From NCBI GenBank assembly GCA_030998225.1, contig JAPYXD010000045.1, forward strand, positions 62,001-126,000: a stretch of DNA of 64,000 nucleotides, given 5' to 3'. Positions 32,100-44,416 of this stretch are shown in pieces (positions within the stretch are counted from its first letter, which is position 1; every line of letters starts with the position of its first letter). A program made the position numbers and the translations under genes. The notes under the pieces were generated by a model. That model made no database searches and had not been told where the DNA came from. It saw only the letters and a program-made list of their open reading frames with translations. The stretch comes from Diplolepis rosae (taxonomy: Eukaryota > Arthropoda > Insecta > Hymenoptera > Diplolepididae).

Positions 32100-33020
32100 T
32101 AATTAGGAAGAATAGTTGTAAAATCCTGAAATTTGTGTTAGATGCCGAAAGGCGTTACTAATTGAATTTTTATTGTTAATAAAGCGTATTTCCTAATCTT
32201 TTGGTAATTAATAAGGCTGTATTTCTTAAAGGCACGATAAACCTACGTCTTATTGATATTGAGTCAAGATAATAAAAACCCTACTGAATATTATTTTTCT
32301 ATTCTCTTTGCATTTCAATCAGATCCGCGCTTTCGCATTTGTTATAGTGAACGGGTTTCGAAGATTGAAATAATGGTTCTCATGTTACATTAGGGAGTAG
32401 CGGCAACAGACCCAATTATCAGAACGTTACACTTCCTTCATTGCCACGCGCGAAATATTGCACATTTAAGTGTGATATTCTTGTATGCTTTTCAGTTAAC
32501 CTTTTTATAGATATCTGCCGAGCAAATATCAAGATACAGTGATAATTTATGGACCCGATAAGTACCAAGAGGAATAAAAACATTCTTTATCAGGTCCTTC
32601 AAACACAAACACTAATTGGTAGTTATATGGTCCTAATGTATTTGCGAATTTATTATCAAGGAAGAATGGTTGTAGGTTTCTGAAATATTTGTACGAACTA
32701 GAAGTGCGTACCTAATCGATTTTGTATTTTTAATGAAGTGCATTCCTTCTTTTCTTGGTAATAAAGGCGGTTTAATTTATCGAGACCCGATAAACTAGAC
32801 TAGACGTATCTCTTGAAGACCCGATAAACCTACGTCTTGTCTTAACTTTGTCACCATAATAAAAATCCTACTTAATATAAATTTTCTGTTCTCTTGACAC
32901 TAAGAATAGGTCTGTTGCTTTCGCACTTTTCATAGTGAACGGGTGTTCAGGATTAGAATCATGGTTTTCATGTTATATTGAGGAGTAACAGTGACTGACC
33001 CAATAATCAGCACCTTACAC
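32100..33020. repeat. Two diverged copies of a longer repeat unit
   Basis: AGGAAGAATAGTTG at 32105 matches AGGAAGAATGGTTG at 32659. In the same order, ATAAACCTACGTCTT, AATAAAAA-CCTACT and CATAGTGAACGGGT words recur 554-588 bp apart. This is probably a decayed satellite or dispersed repeat adjoining the 377-bp array. Confidence 0.6.
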
Positions 33021-33109
33021 CAACTTACACCAATTAGCAAAGATTTAACTCTCCACATGGGGTTCATAAAAGTTTGTTTAAGATCTGAGAATAATCCACC
33101 CTGAAACAA

Positions 33110-33485
33110 ATTAATTGCTCAATGTATCGTTTGAAAATTTCAATATAAACAAATTAAACAAATTTAACAAACTAACACTGAACCAAGTTAATTGCTCAAT
33201 GTATGGTTCGAAAATTTCAGAATAAACAAATTAAGCAATTAACACTGAACCAACATAGTTGCTCAATGTATCGTTTGAAAATTTCAGAATAAACAAACTA
33301 AGCAGTCTAACAGTGAACCAACTTAATTGCGCAATGTATCGTTTGAAAATTTCAGAATAAACAAAGCAATCTAACACTGAACCAACTTAGTTGCTCAGTG
33401 TATTGTTTGAAAATTTCAGAATAAAAAAACTAAGCAAACTAAGCAAACTAACACTGAACAAAGTTAATTGCTCAATGTATTTTGA
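33110..33485. repeat. Minisatellite, period about 66-76 bp
   Basis: Five units carry TTGCTCAATGTATCGTTTGA, AAAATTTCAGAATAAACAAA and CTAACACTGAACCAA words. Unit length varies through differing numbers of an ACTAAGCAA-like subrepeat. Confidence 0.85.
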
Positions 33486-34483
33486 AATTTGAGAAAATTG
33501 AAAAAGTCCAAGACTTGATTATATGATTTCGCGTTGAACAATTTAAGAATTTTTAATTTAGGGAATAGAAAAATTGTTGGAAATGGAAATTAAAAAATTC
33601 GTAAGAATAAAGACAATTTTGACTTACTTGTATGTTTATTTGAGCCTCTGATAAAATTGAAGTTCTGGTACAGTTTTTGGTTTCTTCATTATTCAGTCGA
33701 CGCAGCACAAGTTTAAAAAAAACGCCTAAGAGCTACTGCAAAGAAAGCTTAATTTGGGGAAGAACCCCAAGTTGAACTGATTTCTATGAAAATTTGTCAC
33801 CTATTCATATGGTTTGGATCCCATATGTTCTATGAGTAAGACGAAGAGAACATGTGGGATGTTTCGGTTTATACCGGTTGTTCTCACATTCACTTGCCGT
33901 TTACGAAAATTGATTCAAATTTAAGTCTAGTTTTTTATCTACGTTCTATCAATTTCTTTTTCGGTAGATTCTATTTGATTTCAACTCAAGTTGCTACTTA
34001 CATTTCTTCGCATTTGCAATCTGTAAATTTCTGTAAACTGCTCTTACTATTTTTTAAGTCTTATTTGAGGCTTAAGTGATAAAAAACTCCATTTCACCTT
34101 TTGAATTTCGTAAAATGAAGTTTTCTTGACTTTTACGCGGTTATATTTAAAAATAAAAGTTAAGATTCCAAAATATTGGAAAATATTATTTTAAAGAAAA
34201 TTCTAAAATCTGTAAGTTACTCTGAGTGCAGTGCCTTGAGATTGGGAGAAGGTCCTTATCTTATGTACTTTGACGTTTTTATTGCTCTTCTGCACTCTGG
34301 GTCAGCTGCATACGAGTGGTTGCTTGCTGTGTATACTGGGTGACAGAATTTCTTACGAATTACTATTTTCTATTTGCTACTTTATATGAAAAAACATATC
34401 CTAAATTTATGTAGGATGTAATACGAGTATTAGATTCGGAAAATCCTCAGCACGCTCGGAAAATTGAACACCTCGCCAGACAG
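33486..34483. other. No gene recognised
   Basis: AT-rich single-copy-looking DNA. A 75-codon frame at 33852-34079 has no domain or splice context and is not called. Confidence 0.4.
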
Positions 34484-34492
34484 GGAAATATC

Positions 34493-35267
34493 ATGTACCT
34501 GAAGTTCTGAACGTTCAGATGAACGAAATGCAAAAAAAAATTTTTTTTCCATTTTGGTGATGCAGTTTGATTCATACATGCAAATAAGTAAAGCCTATGC
34601 ACAAAAAAGTGACAAAAAATTTTGATTAGGGGATAAAACAACCCCCTTTATAATAACAGTTTCAAGAGCAACACAATATACCAGAATGACGTAGTTGTTA
34701 CTCAATTTTTGTAAATTTTATTTACCATAAAATTTATTTATTATTAATTTTATTTATGGTAAATTAAATTTAAAAAAATTGAGTAACAATCACGTCATTC
34801 TGGACGATTAGTGGTTTGTTTGCAGGTAGGGTGGTTTTTATTACCCCACTCAGATTACTTGGTATAAAAAAAGAGAATTTTATGGTAAATAAAATTTACA
34901 AAAATTGAGTAACAACCACGTCATTCTGGACGATTAGTGGTTTGTTTGCAGGTAAGGTGGTTTTTAAGGGTGCGTCCGGTTTTTATTACCCCACTCAGAT
35001 TACTTGATATGAGAAAAGAGAATTTTATGGTAAATAAAATTTACAAAAATTGAGTAACAACCACGTCATTCTGGTATATTGTGTTGCTCCTGAAACTGTT
35101 ATTATAAAGGGGGTTGTTTTATCCCCTAATCAAAATTTTTTGTCACTTTTTTGTGCATAGGCTTTACTTATTTGCATGTATGAATCAAACTGCATCACCA
35201 AAATGGAAAAAAAAAATAATTTTTTTTTGCATTTCGTTCATCTGAACGTTCAAAACTTCAGGTACAT
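34493..35267. mobile_element. Foldback transposon with 9-bp target duplication (Mutator-like)
   Basis: The perfect direct repeat GGAAATATC (34484-34492 and 35268-35276) flanks a 775-bp element. The ends ATGTACCTGAAGTTCTGAAC and inverse begin arms of about 250 bp. The centre holds two to three direct copies of a 130-150-bp unit (TGAGTAACAACCACGTCATT ... TTACCCCACTCAGATTACTT). A 9-bp duplication with long TIRs fits non-autonomous Mutator-like elements. No gene. Confidence 0.7.
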
Positions 35268-35553
35268 GGAAATATCTTAGTAACTGAACATGAAAGTTCT
35301 GATAACTTACTGGAACAAGAAAGTTTACCGTAAAATTGCATATTTGTTAATCAGAAGTGAAATGAATTATTCATTCAAACTCAAGCCATAAATCAAACAG
35401 ACCAAAATACGAATCGCGAATACGATAAAAAGGAAATCAAACTTTTCCAGTTAGTGCGCGATCGGAAACCATTTTTCACAATAATTCTAGGAGTAACTCA
35501 CCATCTCCATTTCTGGTAAAAAGCTAAGCCTCTTCACATGCGACTTCGCCATA

Positions 35554-38500
35554 TGGGGCAAAATTCGTCAAGTGTACCCGCCTAAAAACTTCTTGTCTCC
35601 GATTTCCTTGAAAGTCCGCGAAATTATTGTCCTAGTGAGCCTCTTTTAATTCCCCTAAGAGAACGTCTCCTGTACGACGAATTCTCAGTATACAGGGGCT
35701 CGAATTTTCAACCTTTTACCGCGCACGCTGATACTCAATTAACCATAACTTCTACAAAAGTTATCCAAATTAATTTTTTATAGAGGTCTTGGAAAAGTTT
35801 TTTCATCAGCTTTACGCTGAAAGCAATGGTTTTAGATAAAAGAAATTATTTGAACTTCATTTTTTAATTTTAAACATATTTTTGAGTTTTTCTCTAAGTG
35901 CGGCCGTTAATTTTCTTTCCAAAATTATGTTTAAAAAAAAGCTTGATTTTTTCCCATTAAAATTAGCCATGGTCGAAAGGGGGGCAAAAGAAATTGGTGG
36001 AGATATATAACACTCCTTGCGCGCGGTTTCTGCGTCGCAGTGGAGCTAGGTGCCACGATCACGACGTACCGTTCATTGGGAACTTATTTAATTGTACTTT
36101 GTATAATTTGTTCGTAAAACTGTTATTTTTGGCTGGTACGAAATTAAAAATAAAAATTAATTTGTAATTCGGGGTGATTTTTTAGTGTGAGTCCCCTCGT
36201 CTCTCATATCGTAAATTGAGTCAAATAATTTGCTTATTACAGTGTATGTGCACTTCTCTTTCTTCTTTGCCTCACAGTTTTTTTCGGGAAAACATCACAT
36301 TCTAATGATGACGAATATTTTCTCAACATGAGAGTTAATTCAGCAGAGGGAACGAAAGAGTGATATTTTTGTGTACCAGGCACTGTGTGACAAAAATCCA
36401 TTTCATGGTGTAGCAAATTGACGAAGTTATATTCATTTTTAAGTGCTGGGCGGCTCCATCTGTTTAATAAATCATTTTTCTGGGTTGAAAATTCTCTTTC
36501 AAATAGTGTGTAATAATTTTTTTAAATTCGTACACAGCAATTGTGTCATGAGTCAAACAGTCTGATAACATAGCAAGACTGCGGTGCTTTAGAATGTTGT
36601 CCTCTTTATAATAAATAACCACTGTAAAAATGGTAGCTTGATCATTGTTCCAATGAAATGACTGAGCTGCATTCTGGACTACAAAGGCATAGTTTTCAGC
36701 GAAATCACAAAGGATAAGAAATTCTCCTTCTTTCAGTGTGTCCTTATGGTTTTTGAAGAAATACGACTGTTGTTTGGCTGTAAAAGAGTGAGGTTTGAGC
36801 TTAAGCAATTGTTCGCAAATCTGTTCAGCAAAATCTTCTGCGTCTGTTATTTCCGTGCGTAACGTACTTCTGTCAGTTTGTTGCCAAGTCTGGAATTCTA
36901 CTCTGTTAATACACTGGTCTGCGAGAACTGATGTTATAAAGTCCTTAAGTGCGCTTGTACCAGGTTGGTTCTTTTAAATCTACAGCATCTAGCATTAGAT
37001 TAACATTTTCATGATTGACACAAACACAAACAGTATGCGTACCACTGGCTCCAGCGAGTATGCAATTTCGGGGTCTAAGCTGAGAGAATTTTGATAAGCA
37101 AATTTTAACTGTAGGATGCTGAGCCTTAAAATTTGCATATAATTCAGAAATATTGCACAGAATTAACTTTTTTTTAACGTGCTCACGGGAGCCATCATCT
37201 TTTTTCACGGAAACGAAATCTTTCATGCCAGATATCATACGACTATTCTCATCATCAAGGTAAAATTTTTTGATCAAATTTTCAATCTTGGAATCTAAAT
37301 TTTTACCTTTTTTTAAATTAGGAGAAGTTAAAATACCATTCTCAGCTACTAATTTCTTAGCCTTTCTAGTTTGGCGTTCAGAAGCACCAAATTCTTTAGC
37401 CAATCTTCTGCGGCCCCAAGATTTCGGAGCAAGAGTTAAAAGTAACACTTTTTCTGAATTACTTGCAGATTTTTGAAATTTTTCTTTTATTTGTTCAAGA
37501 ACCTCCATTCCGGCATAATGATTTTCATCAGAAGAATCAGTTTTAGATTTTTCAAACTTGGATGTCGAAAGATCGGCAAAGATATCGTCGTCTTCCATTA
37601 AAATATCATTCTCGAGAATAGGAGGTGAATTATCGTTGATCACTGAAGCATCTTCAATTGTTGGATCAGTATTAGAATGCAAAGAGGATAGCAATGCAAG
37701 TTGAGAAATTTCTTTTCTGCAATTTACACACAGTTTCGCATCGATGGGTATACTGGGATTCTTTTTTTGAAGAGTTGCAGAAATTGTTCTTAAACTGCAC
37801 GGATCACGCTTGTGATTTTCCTTAGAAAAAGGATTGTAACAACGACGACCTAAGCTGGTTCTTCTTGGCATGATTGAAAATTAAGCAGAAGAAAAAGCTA
37901 AGTTTAGGCTCTGAATAACAATGCGAGTCCAACCACGGAAGGTGGATAAGTGTTCGAAATATAGTATTCAAGTAATACTATGTCTATTTTGAATAATAAG
38001 AAAAGTAAATGAGAATAAATAATATACGGGAAAGTACAAACCTGCAGTATTATGAAGTCGAAATAAGCCAAAGCTAAATCGCATAAAAGCAATTTCTGAT
38101 CGAAAAATAATTGGCAATTATAATAACTGACAATGAGTTTTGTTGCGAGAAAGGTATCGAAGACATCCATCTAGTGGTCAAATATGTATACTAATTTTTT
38201 CGGCGGATTTTTCAAATTCTCTCCAAAGTCTTAAAAATTAAGTATCGACATAAAAGTGGATTTTACTTGTCCAATAAATAATAAGAATTATTATCCGTGA
38301 AATAATGTATAACGATAATAATTATTTGGTTAAAAAATGCAGTTTGTAGTCGACTAGAAACTCTACATTCTGAATTTGAAGCATGGGCGCTCCCGAGGCA
38401 GAAGCCGCGCGCAAGGAGTGTTATATATCTCCACCAATTTCTTTCGCCGTCCTTTCGACCATGGCTCATTTTAAAGGGAAAAAATCAAGCTTTTTTTTTA

Positions 38501-38881
38501 AACATAATTTTGGAAAGAAAATTAACGGCCGCACTTGGAGAAAAACTCAAAATATGTTTAAAATTAAAAAATGAAGTTCAAATAATTTTTTTTAATCTAA
38601 AACCATTCCCTTCAGCGTAAAGCTGATGAAAAAAACGTTTCTAATACCTCCATAAAAAAAATTAATTTGGATAACTTTTGTAGAAGTTATGGTTAATTGA
38701 GTATCAGCGTGCGCGGTAAAAGGTTGAAAATTCGAGCCCCTGTATACTGAGAACCCGTCGTACTAGAGATGTTCTCTTAGGGGAATTTAAAAAGGTTCAC
38801 TAGGACAATAATTTCGCGGAATTTCAAGGAAATCGGAGACAAAAAGTTTTTAGGCGGGTACACTTGACGAATTTTGCCCCA
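35554..38881 (-). mobile_element. 3.3 kb DNA transposon with about 485-bp TIRs
   Basis: The left end TGGGGCAAAATTCGTCAAGT (35554) and the inverse right end (finishing at 38881) start terminal inverted repeats that extend to about 36035 and 38396. Shared internal words include GTTATGGTTAATTGAG and GGTGGAGATATATAACACTC in inverted orientation. Flanking TA dinucleotides (35552-35553; 38882-38883) give the likely target duplication, though ATAT is also possible. The interior carries one minus-strand transposase-like gene. The element sits inside an old retroelement whose gag-like part resumes at 38884. Confidence 0.75.
36237..37871 (-). pseudogene. Transposase-like protein of the long-TIR element, frameshifted
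   Basis: The first frame (37871-36945, from ATG) has a Cys-bearing N-terminus (KLCVNCRKEI), an acidic linker, an HTH-like block (GRRRLAKEFGASERQTRKAK) and HTVCVCVNHENVNLMLDA. A frameshift near 36960 leads to EFQTWQQTDR, LLKLKPHSF, GEFLILCDFAENYAF, FHWNNDQATIF and a stop after KMIY near 36464. Past that stop come TDGAAQHLK and, after one more shift, EYNFVNLLHHEMDF, PGTQKYHSFVPSAELTLML, ending at 36237. Asp residues in CDFAENY and TDGAAQ are candidate catalytic positions by analogy with RNase-H-fold transposases. I cannot name the family; the Cys-rich middle and a stretch after HHEMDF appear deleted relative to the 22.8 kb relic or to expectation. Confidence 0.65.
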
Positions 38882-39160
38882 TATACAACATCACTTTCTG
38901 CAAAAGATATTATCAGGACCATCGAGGAATTAAAAGTACGTGATAATATGGGTGTTCAAGATATTATTAAAACTGTTAAACGGGCAAGAATGTGATCTTC
39001 ACAGCCAGATTTAGTGTTAGATCGTATTATAGCCGAAAAAATCAAAGATTTAGCTATACGCGCAATTTGATTTAATTCTATTGATAACAATGATCAATTA
39101 TACTCAGATTAAAGACAAAGCATTGGCATAATCAGTTCAGTTAAACTGAGTTACTCTAAA

Positions 39161-39418
39161 GTGAAACCAATTAAACAAGCGAGTATAGAGTCGGTACAAA
39201 ACTATAATATGCGATTCCGACAAAAATATAACGAGTTCATTTATGCCGTTCAGAATGAGCAATCGAATCCTACTTCTTGTCGTCTAGCCTTGCAAATCAA
39301 AGAAAAATCAGCAATTAAAAAATATATCATTAATTTAAAAGATAAAATTGATGCACAAGTCCGTCCGCTACAACCTGATACTTTGAATGCGGCCTGGACA
39401 CAGTGAGTCTCCATGTTA
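39161..39418 (+). pseudogene. Gypsy gag-like fragment
   Basis: An open stretch of 81 codons with FRQKYNEFIYAVQNEQ, KSAIKKYIINLKDKI and RPLQPDTLNAAW. The pattern (short Arg/Lys-rich helices and an L-x-P-x-T-L-x-x-A motif) is typical of gag capsid regions of insect Ty3/gypsy elements. The frame ends at 39406, just before the Tc1/mariner-like insertion at 39421. Confidence 0.5.
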
Positions 39419-39420
39419 TA

Positions 39421-40177
39421 AAGGGTTTCCCAATAAGGGTGATATGTTTTGAAATTGAAAAAAAACACTGAATATTCATTCGGAATTGATCGAAATCTTT
39501 TTTATTATATTGGATATTCTATGCCATTTATGATTTAAACAATATATCGGCCAAATGTCCCCCGAGACTTGAGCCAAAAATGCGCCTCATCAGAAAAGAT
39601 GATTTTTTGATGAAAATTGGGATCATTTTCAATTGATTCCAGAGCCCAATCCGCGAACTCCCGACGCAAACGATGGTCATTAGGCTTCAGTTCTTGGGCC
39701 AGAATCATCTTATAGGGATGCGGGCCAAGATCCAAGCGCAAAATACGCCAGGTAGTCATCCTGGACAGGTCCAATTCCTGAGATCGGCGTGGCACGGACA
39801 ATTCACGGTTTTCCTCGATACTGGCCTGTACGGCGGCTATATTCTGTGTAGAACGTACGGTACGCATACGATTTTTAGGCTTAGTATCCAATAGAGTAAA
39901 TTCACTCTCCAACTTATCGATTATTCGACGAATTGAGAGCGCGGTTGGAGCAGAATGACGACCATATTTTGCACGATATGCTCTTTGAACACCGACAAAA
40001 CTTCTCGAATTTTGATAAAATAATTGGACAATTTCCAAACGTTGTGGAAGCGTGAAACTACTCATGATTAAATGGCAAACCTTACTGATGTCAACTGACA
40101 GCAGACGTCAAAAATTTCAGTTCAAGTGAGCCCGATAGGGACATTCAAAATCATATCACCCCTATTGGGAAACCCTT
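39421..40177 (-). mobile_element. Non-autonomous Tc1/mariner-like element, 757 bp
   Basis: Inverted ends AAGGGTTTCCCAATAAGGG and inverse (AAGGGTTTCCCAATAGGGG on the other strand) are flanked by TA at 39419-39420 and 40178-40179. The element interrupts the gypsy relic. It keeps the transposase N-terminus but has lost the catalytic centre. Confidence 0.8.
39535..40065 (-). pseudogene. Tc1/mariner-superfamily transposase, C-terminally deleted
   Basis: A 176-codon frame from ATG. Residues 1-60 (LPQRLEIVQLFYQNSRSFVG) form the first helix-turn-helix. Residues 65-115 hold a second DNA-binding unit ending LSRMTTWRILRLDLG. Then HPYKMILAQELKPNDHRLR leads to IIFSDEAHFWL, which contains the first catalytic Asp. 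The frame then ends within about 12 residues, so the other two catalytic acids are missing through an internal deletion reaching nearly to the left TIR. A full-length relative would be about twice as long. It could at most bind ends, not cut. Confidence 0.75.
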
Positions 40178-40383
40178 TAGTAAAGAAAAAAAATTTCTTA
40201 TAGGACACACAACAACTCGACCACCAAATCGAGTTCACAATCTACAAGAGGACAACATTACAGAAAATATTATAGAAATTCAAGAGCAGGAGAAAGCGGC
40301 AGAGACCGAGTTTTTCACCTAGAATGTAACAAAATCGAAATCAATCGAAAAATAACGGGAAAGCTTAACAAACGAGTCATCTC

Positions 40384-41056
40384 CATGTCAAAGTCACCAT
40401 TGTGGATAGTACAAAAAAAGATTGATGCTTCGGGGAAACAAAAATAGCGTGTTATTATAGACTTCAAAAACGAAGTTTTTCTCGGCATTTGACTTGTGTT
40501 TCGGATTCCATCATATACCAATGGATCCAGCTACTTTCTAAAGGATGATAGATACGGCTCTTAGAGAATTAATAAGAAAAATTTATTTTGTTTATCTTGA
40601 TGATATTGTTTTTTCGGGTCAAGTCTTCGGGAGCGGAATGAGAACCTCGTCATTCTCTCCGGAAGATTGCGATAATCGGGATTAAAACTACAACCGGATA
40701 AGTGTGAGTACCCCTGACCAGAATTGGAATACCTGGCTCATGTAATCATGAAGGAAGGAGTAAAATTAAACCAAAATAAAGTTCAAGCAGTTCGGGATAT
40801 CTGAAGAATCTTATATCTAATCAAAGTAAAATCTTTTTAGGACTCGCAAGATACCATTGAACGTTTGCTAAAAACTTTTCCATTAGAGAAAAACCAATTA
40901 TTGAACTTACAAAGGAGAGTCATCCTTTTCAATGGACATCCGAATGTGAAAAGGCCTTTCAGGATCTCAAAAAGTGCATATGGTCATCACCCGTATTAAA
41001 GTATCCAGATTATACCAAAGAGTTTGTCTTAACAACGGACTCCAGTAAAATGAAAT
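40384..41056 (+). pseudogene. Gypsy reverse transcriptase / RNase H remnant
   Basis: Fragments in order: SPLWIVQKKIDASGKQK at about 40387, PATF-x-RMIDTALRELIRK and FVYLDDIVFSG (the YxDD catalytic motif) at about 40530-40620, LEYLAHVIMKEGVKLNQNKV near 40730, FAKNFSIREKPIIELTK near 40870, then FQWTSECEKAFQDLKK and VLKYPDYTKEFVLTTDSSK near 40940-41050, the start of the RNase H region. Several stops, frameshifts and a deletion of the fingers region separate them. The order and motifs are those of Ty3/gypsy pol. Confidence 0.8.
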
Positions 41057-41100
41057 GTAAAATGAAACCATACACTGGAGAAGAAGCTTCGGCTTCAATA

Positions 41101-42436
41101 GAGATGTCAAGTTATCTAAATTCCAATTAATAAACTTCACTTGCAGGCAAAAGAAAGAAATGCAGATATTAATCCATCCAATTATATAGTTAGTAAAGCG
41201 AAGAATGGTTGTTAACCTTTAACGATATACTTTTCAGAGATAAAGATTGGTGTTGATCTCTGATCATCTGGTGAATAATTTAGTGGAAAGTCTTTAAAAG
41301 TCTCCAAAAATAATTTAATGATATAATAAAGATATTGCGACTCAAGAATAATATTTTCATGAGAAATCAATATTTTTTAATTGAAATATCGTTTTCCATC
41401 ATAAAAAAGAGTATAAAATAAACCAAAAAACACTAAATTTTGGCATATTTAACAGTAGATTTTTACACTATTACTGTTTCGAATATATTAAATTTACTTT
41501 TATATGAAAGTTATACCCCTAAAATCAATAAATTAATGCAAATCTTTGAAGAATTATGCACTTCTAAGTTCAAAACTGGGTCTTGAAAATTCCAACTTCG
41601 TTCAAATGAGCCTCTTTTTTCTTTCTAGATCTCTTAAGGAGAAAAATTAATAGAAGTCAAACTTACAAAATATGACGCGTATTGTCGATATGTACACCCC
41701 CAATACAAAAATTTGTTTGGACCTTGCTTGCTTATCAATTTATTTCACTTCAAAAATCATGCAAGGTTAACCCCATTTTAACCTGCACGATTCATAAAAA
41801 AATAGAAGTGATGTTAGTCTATCAAATTAGATTGTTCTCTTTTTAAATTAAAAATATTTTTTGATATTAATTTACTGTATGAATTTTAAAGCCACGGCAA
41901 CGATCACACGAGTAAAATAAATTTTTTTTCCGTTTTATGAATCGACAGTAGGAAAAAGTATTTGAAACGTGAAAAATTTCATTTAACATCCGTAGGTATT
42001 ATAAGCGCAATCTTATTTTTTTTTATTTGACTGTTAAGTAAAAATCCAATACTTTCTGTTTCAAAGTTTTTTCAATTTGTTTGAATTAATTCAAAATCTA
42101 TATTTTTTAAAATACTGCTTCTAATTTTCCATAAGATATTTTAGATACGTTTGTGAAGAGAAAGTATTCTTAACTTTCTGTATTACGAGTTAATTTTCCG
42201 TTCAAGAAAGGCCGTAAGTTTACAACAGGAATTTCATCGATTGACACTCATATATTGTGGGATCCTATTTTTTCACGTATTTTGTTAAGGGCTTTATCAT
42301 ATACTTTAGGCACGCTGTTTTTCCTGAGAGTCGATTCACCTGGAATTTTTCATCCAGTATATTTTGTAAAACAATTTTTTAAACAAACATTATTTGCTTT
42401 ATGAAGTGGTATACCTGTACCTAAAAATATTTCATA
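41101..42436. other. AT-rich, no gene
   Basis: Probably further decayed retroelement or intergenic DNA; no motif can be supported. Confidence 0.35.
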
Positions 42437-42438
42437 TA

Positions 42439-43136
42439 CAGGGTGATCTGCCAATAGTCATAAAGTTTTGAATGTCAAATTCTTTGTTAAAAACCAAACA
42501 AGAAATAATATTGACAAAATGTTGTGCCAACAGTAGTTTTCAAACTATTCAGCATTCCAATTGGCCAATAGAAACTCACTATTTCCGCGCGCTCATAAGC
42601 TTCCTGCGCGAATTTTTTACCAATATTCACTTCAGATTAGTAAAAAAATATTCTCAGCCAGACAAAAGACAAACTGTTACTGAACCAACATAAAGTTGGA
42701 AACTCTATAGTAAACAAATTTTTAATTGTAAGTACCACTAATTAAATCTTAAAAGGCGTCATTTTTGTTCCTATGTACAATATGATAAATCCAAACTCAT
42801 GGAAAATTCAGTAATTTTTGTAATTTGTATTCAAATCGTGGGAAGGTCAATGAATAATTGACGGCGATATGGTTTCCAACTTCATGTTTTTTCAGTAACA
42901 GTTTGTCTCTTGTCTGGCTGAGAATATTTTTCCACTGATCTGAAGGGAATCCTAGTAAACAATTCGCACAGGAAGCTTATGGGCGCGCGGAAATAGTGAG
43001 TTTCTATTGGCCAATTGCAATGCTTAATAGTTTGAAAACTATTGTTGACACAACATTTTGTCAATATGATTTCTTGTTTGGTTTTTAACAAAGAATTTGA
43101 CATTCAAAACTTTATGACTATTGGCGGATCACCCTG
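42439..43136. mobile_element. TA-flanked foldback transposon, 698 bp
   Basis: Ends CAGGGTGATCTGCCAATAGT and inverse (one base different) are flanked by TA, with arms of about 250 bp that share TATTGGCCAATTG-type and GACAAAAGACAAACTGTTAC-type words. The mirrored 73-codon frames at 42472-42693 (+) and 42882-43103 (-) are the two arms read in opposite directions. The CAGGGTG start and TA duplication suggest a Tc1/mariner-type non-autonomous element. Confidence 0.7.
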
Positions 43137-44241
43137 TATATCTTCATTAAATTGTCTTTGCTCTTCATCTCGTCTCGTCCGTCCGTGAATTGAAGTAGTG
43201 TCGTTAAGTTCTATGTTTTCATTATTATTTTTAACAGTATTATATTTTTTTTTGTAATTTAGACTATAGATGACGCCGTAAATTAAACTTTATTTTGTAA
43301 TTTGCTTTATCTTTACAATAAATACTCATACGTACAAATTGATTGCCAATACGTTTATAATGATCTTCAAACTTTTTTGTATGGACAATAAGTTGTGTGT
43401 TCATGTTTAATATTGTTTTTGTGTTTCGACAACTTGCTTTATATTATGATAAAAGCAATAAAATCAATAGAATAAAGCAAAAAGTGGATGGACAGAATAG
43501 AAAATTTGAAAAAAGCATAAGACGCCCGTTTCTAATTAAATAATATACCGAAATGATGCTTTTTATACAATATGACGAATTATCGTGAAGTGGAAGTCCA
43601 CATTAGAGGTGTGCAAAAAGATTCGATTTCAGATCCGATATTGGCCTCCACCGAATGTCGAATATTCGACATCCGAAACACGCTTCTTCGGATATCGGAT
43701 TTTTAAGATTCGACCGGTGCAAGATGTAGTTTGCAATTTTTAATCAGACATAACACAATATTCATACATTGTATAATTGTATTTTAATTTTATATTATCA
43801 TAGTCGAAAGAATTAATTTTTTTAGTCTTATGTGATGCATTCAGAGACTATAGTCCATCAAATAAAAAAGTTAGTCAGTTGGATTTGTTAATCAAAATTT
43901 TAAAAATTTTAATTATTTGTTTATAAGAATATGTATAATAACTAGTAATGAAAATTAAAGATGCCCATTTAGAAAAATGTTGTTCAACTCAAGATTTTTA
44001 AAGGGGTTGTGTTCTAATGATACAAAGATATGGAAGTTGAGCATTATTAATCGAATCGTTTGAGCTGAGGGTCAACAATTGCTGGGTTTAGCATACGAAA
44101 AAAATAAGAATTAAAAGTTTTGATATCAGTTAATATCTTCTGTTCACATTTTTTATTCGAAAATCTTAAAAAATTCCTATTGGTTAAAAAATTTCAGCAA
44201 ATAATAATAATATAATAACAATAATAGAGAATTATGAATTT

Positions 44242-44375
44242 AATAGTATATTACATTACAAGGGGCGAAACAGAGCGATTGCATGTGTGTGAAGTTTGCT
44301 CTGCCCGAGTGAAACGAGGGCTGCAATCACACGAAATGCTTTCGCTGTGTTTTGTTTCGAGTAATGTATACTATT
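44242..44375. repeat. Short foldback nested in hAT
   Basis: Ends AATAGTATATTACATTAC and inverse, core CCCGAGTGAAACGAGGG, 134 bp: the same size, ends and core type as 2246-2379, but different arm sequence (GGCGAAACAGAGCGATTGCA). Confidence 0.65.
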
Positions 44376-44416
44376 TTTCATAGCAACTCTTTTGAGAATC
44401 TGATTGGCTGTAACTA

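Larger units (their letters stand above)
38882..41100 (+). mobile_element. Ty3/gypsy-type retrotransposon relic
   Basis: A decayed plus-strand element with gag-like and pol-like stretches in the expected order. It is interrupted on the left by the 35554-38881 transposon and in the middle by the 39421-40177 insertion. Sequence at 35277-35551 is probably its upstream part. LTRs were not located. Protease and most of integrase are absent. Confidence 0.6.

Noticed and set aside
42472..43103. Pair of similar 73-codon proteins on opposite strands
   Set aside because: They are the two arms of one inverted-repeat element; similarity is expected from the DNA.
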